Shown here in pieces: positions 6,905 to 11,338 of a stretch of 11,338 nt of DNA. Origin of the DNA: an uncultured Prevotella sp. Lineage in GTDB: Bacteria; Bacteroidota; Bacteroidia; Bacteroidales; Bacteroidaceae. Under the pieces are notes generated by a model, which saw only the letters and a program-made list of their open reading frames with translations, had not been told where the DNA came from and ran no database searches. Each line of letters opens with the position of its first letter. Position 1 is the stretch's first letter. Location of the stretch: assembly GCA_900770845.1 (NCBI GenBank), contig CAAGLS010000056.1:1-11338 (forward strand), read 5' to 3'. A program made the position numbers and the translations under genes.

Positions 6905-7774
6905 TTACTGATTGTTTTGTTGAAGTCTGAGCGAGTCCTGCGATGCCCTGAGGATGTCGATGCGCTCGCTGATGGCCGTGTTGTCGATGACACAGACGTC
7001 GCGCAGGTTGCCAAAGTCGGTCGAGAGCCTCACCATGAGCCGGTAGGCCAGTCCGTCGGGCGAGTTGTAGACATGCTGGATTCTTCCCACCATGATGCCC
7101 GGGGGGAAGACCGACGAATAACCGCTCGTCACCACGTTCTCATAGAGCCGGAAGTGGGCGTGGCGCGGCACGTCCTCAAGCAGCGCCCACGTGGGGTCGT
7201 TGCCATACCAGCGCAGGTAGCCGAAGTAGCCGCGGTCCTGGATCATGCAGCTGATGCTCGACTGGGTGTTGAGGGCCGGTATGATCACCGAGTAGTGGCT
7301 GGCCACCATATAGACGATGCCCACGACACCCATTCCGCAAGCCACGCCCATGTCCTTGCGCACGCCGTCGGTGTAGCCCTTGTCTATGGTGATGAAGTTG
7401 TCGGCGCGGTCGAGCGTGTTGTGCACCACCTTGGCGGGGATGAGCCTGTAGCCCTGCAGCTTGGCCAGCTCGCCGCCCTTGGTGGCGGAGCTGTCGCCGT
7501 GGAGCGAGGCTATGGAGTCGCGGAGCAGCCTCACCTGCTGTTCCAGCATCAGGTTGCGCTCGTTGAGCCTCTCGTTCACCTTGGTGAGCGAGAAGAAGGT
7601 CTCCACCTTTGCGTCCCAGTCGTAGACCTTGCCCGCCACGGCATTGGCCGTGGAGAACCATACGCTGCCCTGGTAGCTGTTGTATTGGAACAGCAGCACG
7701 AAGCTCACGACCTCCAAGAAGACGAATAGGAACCAGTGGTTATATTTGGCAAGAAATTCTAAGAGATTTCTCAT
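6905..7774 (-). CDS. mreC: Rod shape-determining protein MreC
   Basis: Envelope scaffold of the elongasome that binds and activates PBP2. The 289-residue protein has a short cytoplasmic start (MRNLLEFLAKYNHW), one transmembrane helix at about residues 14-30, a coiled-coil stretch at about 60-92 (KVNERLNERNLMLEQQVRLL), and the two-barrel MreC domain at about 110-266. Family-typical segments are NFITIDKGYTDGVRKDMGV (126-144) and VVTSGYSSVFPPGIMVGRI (214-232). The C-terminal 20 residues are polar and Gln-rich. It starts 16 bases after the mreB stop. Confidence 0.96.
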   Translation of the reverse strand: MRNLLEFLAKYNHWFLFVFLEVVSFVLLFQYNSYQGSVWFSTANAVAGKVYDWDAKVETFFSLTKVNERLNERNLMLEQQVRLLRDSIASLHGDSSATKGGELAKLQGYRLIPAKVVHNTLDRADNFITIDKGYTDGVRKDMGVACGMGVVGIVYMVASHYSVIIPALNTQSSISCMIQDRGYFGYLRWYGNDPTWALLEDVPRHAHFRLYENVVTSGYSSVFPPGIMVGRIQHVYNSPDGLAYRLMVRLSTDFGNLRDVCVIDNTAISERIDILRASQDSLRLQQNNQ

Positions 7775-7790
7775 ATATAACGCGGTTGCC

Positions 7791-8813
7791 CTATCTCATC
7801 AGGAAGGAGAAGCGGTCTACGTTCTTCAGGGCCACGCCGGCTCCCTTTGCCACACTGTGGAGCGGGTCCTCGGCGATGTGGAACGGAATGTTGATCTTGT
7901 CCTGCAGGCGCTTGTCCAGTCCGCGGAGCAGCGCGCCTCCGCCGGTGAGGTAGATGCCGTTCTTCACGATGTCGGCATAGAGCTCGGGGGGCGTGTTCTC
8001 CAAGGCGGAGAGCACGGCGTTCTCGATCTTGGCCACGGTCTTGTCGAGGCAGTGGGCAATCTCCTGGTAGCACACCGGCACCTCCATGGGCAGGGCGGTG
8101 ATGCGGTTGGGACCGTGCACCACGTAGTCCTCGGGAGCCTCGTCGCCCAGGTCGGTGAGGGCGGAGCCCACGTGGATCTTGATGCGCTCGGCCATGCGCT
8201 CCGACACCTTCACGTTGTGCTGCCGGCTCATGTATTCCTGGATGTCGGCCGTGAGGTCGTCGCCGGCGATGCGTATGGAGTTGTTGCTCACGATGCCGCC
8301 CAAGGAGATGACGGCAATCTCGGTGGAGCCGCCGCCGATGTCGACGATCATGTTGCCCTCCGGGGCCTCCACGTCGATGCCAATGCCTATGGCGGCGGCC
8401 ATCGGCTCGAAGATGAGGTAGACGTCGCGCCCGTCGGCGTGCTCGGCCGAGTCGCGCACGGCGCGCAGCTCCACCTCAGTTGAGCCCGAAGGCACGCCGA
8501 TCACCATGCGCAGCGAGGGCGAGAAGAAGCGGCTTCCCGTGTGCACCATCTTGATGAGTCCGCGCATCATCTGCTCGCAGGCCGTGAAGTCGGCGATCAC
8601 GCCGTCGCGCAGCGGGCGGATGGTCTTGATGTTGTCGTGCGTCTTCTCATACATCATCTTGGCTTTCTCGCCCACGGCAATCATCTTGTCGGTGCGGCGG
8701 TCGAGGGCCACCACCGAGGGCTCGTCAACGACGATCTTGTCGTCGCTGATGATGATGGTGTTGGCGGTGCCAAGGTCCATTGCTATTTCTTGAATGAAAG
8801 AAAATAATCCCAT
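7791..8813 (-). CDS. mreB: Actin-like rod shape protein MreB
   Basis: Bacterial actin that forms membrane-bound filaments and positions the wall-elongation machinery. The start at 8813 gives MGLFSFIQEIAMDLGTANT, the usual beginning of the family, with an A-rich leader (AAAAAGAGAA). An in-frame ATG at 8867 would add 18 residues with no counterpart in the family and would lie inside the upstream hairpin. The 340-residue protein has the nucleotide-binding phosphate loops DLGTANT (13-19) and DIGGGSTEIA (158-167) and the adenosine motif TGGGALLRGLD (290-300). First of five rod genes in tight order. It lies 112 bases after the short purH. Confidence 0.98.
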   Translation of the reverse strand: MGLFSFIQEIAMDLGTANTIIISDDKIVVDEPSVVALDRRTDKMIAVGEKAKMMYEKTHDNIKTIRPLRDGVIADFTACEQMMRGLIKMVHTGSRFFSPSLRMVIGVPSGSTEVELRAVRDSAEHADGRDVYLIFEPMAAAIGIGIDVEAPEGNMIVDIGGGSTEIAVISLGGIVSNNSIRIAGDDLTADIQEYMSRQHNVKVSERMAERIKIHVGSALTDLGDEAPEDYVVHGPNRITALPMEVPVCYQEIAHCLDKTVAKIENAVLSALENTPPELYADIVKNGIYLTGGGALLRGLDKRLQDKINIPFHIAEDPLHSVAKGAGVALKNVDRFSFLMR

Positions 8814-8834
8814 TTCTCTTTTTGACAAATGCGC

Positions 8835-8863
8835 CGGGAGAAGACCCGAGGGGCGTTCTCCCG
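8835..8863 (-). promoter_or_regulatory. Hairpin in the mreB leader
   Basis: cgggagaa (8835-8842) pairs with ttctcccg (8856-8863) around a 13-base GC-rich loop. On the minus strand no T-run follows it, so it does not look like a terminator. The T-rich stretch lies upstream of it. It sits 21 bases before the mreB ATG and may act as a leader structure affecting mRNA stability or translation. That role is inference. Confidence 0.5.
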
Positions 8864-8899
8864 ACAAAAAAATACTAATTGTTGTTGATTTCCTGTTAC

Positions 8900-8939
8900 C
8901 TTGACGGGGTCAAGCGGTTTGCCGCCTATTTGGCAAACC
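8900..8939 (-). other. Tandem hairpins at the purH stop
   Basis: ggtttgcc (8916-8923) and ggcaaacc (8932-8939) form an 8-bp stem, with the purH stop codon (8926-8928) in its 8-base loop. Directly downstream in transcription, cttgac and gtcaag (8900-8905, 8909-8914) form a second stem with a 3-base loop. Neither is followed by a T-run, so factor-independent termination is doubtful. They may protect the 3' end or mark a processing point between purH and mreB. Confidence 0.5.
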
Positions 8940-9519
8940 AGTTGTGTATGGCGGTGTCGTAGTGGCTGCTCACGCCGAAGGCGCGCTCGGCCAAGAGCTT
9001 GCGGTCCTCGATGTCGGTCTGTGCGCCTTTCTTGCTGAGTATTTCCAACAGCACCGGATATTCCCTCTTGCTGGGCACAATCACCACGTCCTTGAAGTTC
9101 TTTGCCCCGGCCCTGATGAGCGAGATTCCGCCGATGTCGATCTTCTCGATAATCTCCTCGTCGCTGGCCCCGCTTGCCACGGTCTGCTCAAAGGGATAGA
9201 GGTCTACGATAACCAAGTCGATGGCCGGTATATCGTATTTTTTCATCTGTTCCAAGTCGCCTTCATTGTCGCGGCGCGCCAGGATGCCCCCAAAGATTTT
9301 CGGATGGAGCGTCTTCACGCGGCCGCCCAAGATGGAGGGGTAGGAGGTGACGTCTTCCACCTTCTCGCACTCATAGCCCAAGGACTCGATGAACTTCTGT
9401 GTGCCGCCCGTGCTGAGCAGCTTGACACCCTGCTCTGTGAGCTTGGCCAGAATGTCTTCCAAACCATCTTTATGATAGACCGATATCAGCGCGGTCTTCA
9501 TTTTTTTCGTTTCAGCCAT
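8926..9519 (-). CDS. purH: PurH reduced to its IMP cyclohydrolase domain
   Basis: Catalyses ring closure of FAICAR to IMP, the last step of de novo purine synthesis. The 197-residue protein matches the N-terminal MGS-like domain of bifunctional PurH (usually about 510 residues) and stops at its end. The residues equivalent to the cyclohydrolase site of human ATIC are kept: Lys69 (GGRVKTLHP), Tyr108 (DLYPF), Asp128 (KIDIGG) and Lys140 (AKNF), plus the STGGT loop (36-40). The AICAR transformylase domain is absent: reading past the TAG gives nine unrelated codons and a second stop, then mreB. The start at 9519 follows a good -7 element by about 28 bases; an ATG at 9585 would lie upstream of it. 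ATG 9501 (MKTALISVY) is possible. Confidence 0.88.
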   Translation of the reverse strand: MAETKKMKTALISVYHKDGLEDILAKLTEQGVKLLSTGGTQKFIESLGYECEKVEDVTSYPSILGGRVKTLHPKIFGGILARRDNEGDLEQMKKYDIPAIDLVIVDLYPFEQTVASGASDEEIIEKIDIGGISLIRAGAKNFKDVVIVPSKREYPVLLEILSKKGAQTDIEDRKLLAERAFGVSSHYDTAIHNWFAK

Positions 9520-9552
9520 ATATATATGTAAGGTGCTAAAATTAATCTGCTG

Positions 9553-9560
9553 CAAAGTTA
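9553..9560 (-). promoter_or_regulatory. -7 promoter element of purH
   Basis: TAACTTTG on the minus strand (9560-9553) matches the Bacteroidetes -7 consensus exactly. No TTTG lies at the expected -33 distance; the upstream stretch is very AT-rich instead. Transcription would begin near 9546-9548, leaving about 28 bases before ATG 9519. This promoter may also drive the mre genes if the purH end is read through. Confidence 0.5.
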
Positions 9561-9824
9561 GCAAATTCAAATGAAACATTATCACTTCTTTAATTAAAAA
9601 TTAGAAAATTGCATGTTTTCTTGAGCCATGCGCCATTTGGCCAAGGCGTGGCGCGCCGCGCGCGGCGGATTGCCGGCGTGGGCCGCATGGGGCTATAGAA
9701 CCGATCAGCGTGGGATTTTTTTACGCAGATTCCGCTGATGATAGATGGCGTGCGGCACGAAGTCTGGTGGGCTCCCGCGCAGGCAAGAAGGTGCTACGAA
9801 CCAAATTCTGCGTAATCAGAGTAA
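9561..9824. other. Gene-free stretch with a GC-rich island
   Basis: No gene is seen between the purH promoter and the McrB-like remnant. An AT-rich part (9561-9625) changes abruptly into a very GC-rich island at about 9629-9686 with runs of alternating GC. At its left edge gcgcca (9630-9635) and tggcgc (9649-9654) bracket the palindrome ttggccaa (9637-9644). Two 19-base repeats follow at 9704 and 9824. It looks like a recombination scar between core genes and accessory DNA. Confidence 0.55.
9704..9722. repeat. Short direct repeat, copy 1
   Basis: atcagcgtgggattttttt differs at one base from the copy at 9824-9842, 120 bases away. The first seven bases, atcagcg (9704-9710), are also the reverse complement of cgctgat (9733-9739), making an inverted repeat. 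Sequences of the type ctgcgtaatcag and cagcgtggga are common in intergenic regions of Bacteroidales, from general knowledge. Confidence 0.65.
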
Positions 9825-9842
9825 TCAGCATGGGATTTTTTT
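9824..9842. repeat. Short direct repeat, copy 2, at the McrB break
   Basis: Second copy (18 of 19 bases identical to copy 1), preceded by ctgcgtaatcagagta. It sits at the point where the McrB-like reading frame ends (KKIPC then stop). Recombination between repeats of this kind is a simple explanation for loss of the 3' part of that gene and its expected McrC partner. Confidence 0.65.
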
Positions 9843-10400
9843 TGCCTTGTATTCATCTGTGCCTTCTTCCCAACATGCTCTTGCAAGCTCTCGCACTATT
9901 CGGCTTTTACCTGTACCAGATATTCCGGCAAGCAGGAGGAATGGCTTGGATTTTATGGCGGTGATGTAGGGGCGATAGGTTGAATATTGCACGCCAGCTG
10001 TGACTTTATTTGCAGTTTTCTGGTCTGGAGTTTCTGAAAAATCTTTCGCCTTTTCGTTCATAAAGTATGAACGAGCTTTGATAAAACACACATAATGGAT
10101 TATACTGCCAGACCGCCAGCCTTGGTTCTTGTCATTATCGTGTTTTGCGAATTCTTCATCATTCAAAAGAGTGTCAGCGATATTCTCAACTTCATTAGGA
10201 TCAGTAATGTCATACATGCTTTTTATATGCTTTCAGATTTCTGGTTTATAGTCAAAAAGCCTGTCAACTTCCAGAAATGCCAAAAAACTTTGGACTGCTG
10301 TAGGTTGTAAATAGAATCCTTTATCTGTCCTTCGGGATGACCTTGCTATGTTTGAAAGGTAATATGTAAATTCTTCTTTTATTCTTTGCCTGGAATCCAT
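9825..10400 (-). pseudogene. McrB-like AAA restriction gene, nonsense-interrupted and 3'-truncated
   Basis: Remnant of a GTPase/AAA subunit of a modification-dependent McrBC-type restriction system. One frame runs from ATG 10400 (MDSRQRIKEEFTYYL) through TGA at 10235-10233 and on in the same frame to MYDITDPNEVENI at 10217. The first part alone encodes 55 residues, the second 130. The second ends in IKSKPFLLLAGISGTGKS (88-105), a Walker A motif in the context usual for Bacteroidetes McrB-like proteins, then VRELARACWEE. It stops after 25 residues, so Walker B, the sensor and GTP-specificity motifs, and any mcrC are missing. The break coincides with a short repeat at 9824-9842. It starts 26 bases after the dinD-like gene, suggesting a former operon. 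Base use is clearly more AT-rich than the mre cluster. Not functional as it stands. Confidence 0.72.
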
Positions 10401-10426
10401 TTTTCTTAATGATTAGTAATGTCTTC

Positions 10427-11137
10427 TTACGAGAAGTTTTCCGAGAGGGTTGAAATAACCTCATTGATTTTATCTATTTGCCCCAAGAGCAATTCTTTCT
10501 TATTCTGTTCCATCTTATTTTTCTTTTTGTTCTCCAAAGCCTTTTTCTGTTCACTTGCCAATCTGCGTTCAACCTTCTTTACATCTTCTGCTGGAGGAAG
10601 GTTCTCTGGAACTATACCACGCTGCACAAGCATATCTCGAACAGCAGCATTGTTGGCAATATGCTCTTGGCTTATACGACTTTCTCCTTGAAGGTCTTTG
10701 GTCTGTACATTCACACTCGTCATTTCTGCCGCAAAATCTTTTGCTTTGATACTGATAGTGGGGAGGAAATCTGCCAACGGTCGTTTCTCGGGGATTCCCA
10801 TGCGTCGCTTCAGCGTTGCAGTATTCAAACGAAATAATGCTTGATCTCCTTTGGAACGTATCACAGCAAAACTCTTGTCATTCACACCTCGTTCATAAAG
10901 TATGCCAGAAAGTTTACGCTCTGTTTCCTGTAGTTTAGCACGTGCTTTAACTCTTTCAACTTCAATAAGACGCTGTTCTATAAGTTCTGCACGACGAGTT
11001 TGCACAGCAAAGTAAGTTTGCGCAAATGCTATCTGTGGCTTGCGAGGGTCGCCATTTTGGGCGACAAGGTAGCAAGCATAGCGTGTTAGCATAATGTCAT
11101 CTATCTGACGCTCAGCACCTGAACCGATAACAACCAT
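10427..11137 (-). CDS. DinD-like DNA-damage-inducible protein, N-terminus lost
   Basis: Matches the E. coli DinD family from near its DHFxD...MVxIGS motif onward: DDIMLTRYACYLVAQNGDP (13-31), AFAQTYFAVQTRRAELIEQR (37-56), LFRLNTATLKRRMGI (101-115), GVNDKSFAVIRSKG, and a Lys-rich coiled-coil tail (about 186-220). E. coli DinD is an SOS-induced inhibitor of RecA strand exchange. The role of such restriction-linked homologs is unknown. The 236 residues start at the Met of the family's NKMV motif, and the family pattern continues upstream in frame (DHFIDVNK) to about 11162, so this ATG is internal. An in-frame TGA lies at 11191-11189, and the structured repeat begins soon after, so the BRO-N-like N-terminal domain (about 60 residues) is gone. 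Probably non-functional. The codons are AT-rich, as in the McrB remnant 26 bases downstream. Confidence 0.75.
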   Translation of the reverse strand: MVVIGSGAERQIDDIMLTRYACYLVAQNGDPRKPQIAFAQTYFAVQTRRAELIEQRLIEVERVKARAKLQETERKLSGILYERGVNDKSFAVIRSKGDQALFRLNTATLKRRMGIPEKRPLADFLPTISIKAKDFAAEMTSVNVQTKDLQGESRISQEHIANNAAVRDMLVQRGIVPENLPPAEDVKKVERRLASEQKKALENKKKNKMEQNKKELLLGQIDKINEVISTLSENFS

Positions 11138-11160
11138 TTTATTGACGTCAATAAAATGGT
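11133..11160. repeat. 28-base perfect palindrome inside dinD
   Basis: ACCATTTTATTGAC (11133-11146) is followed with no spacer by its exact reverse complement (11147-11160), centred on GACGTC. It encodes HFIDVNKMV, which fits the DinD family on the minus strand, so it is not a fold-back assembly artefact. Sequence outside the palindrome is not self-complementary. It could form a cruciform or bind a dimeric protein, though no factor is known. Confidence 0.8.
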
Positions 11161-11225
11161 CTTGGCACAGCGGATATTTTCCGTGGAATCATGGTAAGTT
11201 TATATGTAAAGGAGAAGGAAAATGG

Positions 11226-11338
11226 TCATGTCCAGGCTTACGCTCCTACCGGAGCTATGGGTCTGAAGCGGTGGGGTGCCCTTACGAGCAAGCTCGACGG
11301 CCTCCCCATCGCTTCAGACCCACACCTTTGGTGGCAAG
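11226..11338. repeat. Right-end copy of the multi-arm structured repeat
   Basis: Long complementary segments make a branched fold: arm 1, gctcc (11242-11246) with ggagc (11251-11255); arm 2, an 18-bp stem (11259-11276 with 11304-11321, one G-T pair), extended by gcc/ggc and capped by a cgag/ctcg hairpin (11285-11296); arm 3, cacc (11323-11326) with ggtg (11330-11333). The outer strand aggctt (11234-11239) would close on aagcct, which is missing here because the contig ends but is present in the left-end copy (70-75). The last 59 bases match 14-72 at 50 positions. The element abuts the truncated end of dinD. No coding capacity or known family is recognised. Confidence 0.75.

Noticed and set aside
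6749..8483. Long plus-strand frames (326 and 267 codons)
   Set aside because: Antisense shadows of mreD, mreC and mreB; no family similarity and no start signals.
8866..8874. mreB promoter at the T-run TATTTTTTTG on the minus strand
   Set aside because: It resembles the -7 element but has two extra bases, and no TTTG lies at the -33 distance.
11133..11160. Palindrome as a fold-back assembly artefact
   Set aside because: Sequence outside the 28 bases is not self-complementary, and the DinD family pattern runs through the palindrome and one residue beyond it.
1..11338. Circular molecule inferred from similar ends
   Set aside because: The terminal similarity covers only 59 bases with nine mismatches, and the left end carries adapter, so it reflects two diverged repeat copies rather than an overlap of one circle.
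1..11338. CRISPR array, tRNA or rRNA genes
   Set aside because: No regularly spaced repeats, tRNA cloverleaf consensus or rRNA motifs were seen. The cloverleaf-like end repeat lacks tRNA signature bases and has an 18-bp arm.
11226..11338. Integron attC site
   Set aside because: The element is strongly folded but lacks the GTTRRRY-type core and the simple two-box attC layout, and no integrase is present.

Overview
This 11.3 kb window reads as one contig from a Bacteroidales genome, most like Prevotella. The evidence is the Bacteroidetes -7 promoter element (TAnnTTTG) found more than once, A-rich leaders instead of Shine-Dalgarno sites, a Prevotella-style C-terminal tail on a surface-protein fragment, a small orphan protein of Prevotella type, and the order purH-mreB-mreC-mreD-mrdA-rodA. 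The first 12 bases equal the 3' end of Illumina adapters. Both contig ends lie inside copies of the same diverged, heavily base-paired repeat, so the contig probably broke at an interspersed repeat family.

Layout: (1) 1-334, adapter, partial repeat copy and a short non-coding stretch ending in a good promoter. (2) 335-961 (+), a thioredoxin-type glutathione peroxidase with an apparent signal peptide, sharing a bidirectional terminator with a convergent SIMPL/DUF541 protein (1061-1774, -). (3) 1897-9519 (-), a long run of same-strand genes: a PurH cut down to its IMP cyclohydrolase domain, then mreB, mreC, mreD, mrdA (PBP2) and rodA, followed by a truncated surface-protein fragment and a small orphan protein with an in-frame amber codon, closed by a strong terminator at 1897-1938. 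(4) 9561-9824, a gene-free stretch with a GC-rich island and two near-identical 19-base repeats. (5) 9825-11188 (-), a decayed accessory segment: an McrB-like AAA restriction gene with an internal stop and a lost 3' end, behind a DinD-like gene lacking its N-terminal domain. (6) 11226-11338, the second copy of the structured repeat.

The core is the elongasome cluster. MreB filaments, the MreC/MreD membrane scaffold, the transpeptidase PBP2 and the SEDS glycosyltransferase RodA act together in lateral wall synthesis. Their tight spacing (4-16 bases across mreB-mreC-mreD-mrdA) suggests one transcript. The right-hand genes are remnants of a restriction/DNA-damage accessory island, bounded on both sides by repeats. 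No complete new system is visible. The less ordinary signals are the multi-arm repeat at both ends, the one-domain PurH, the amber-interrupted small protein, and a 28-base perfect palindrome inside dinD.
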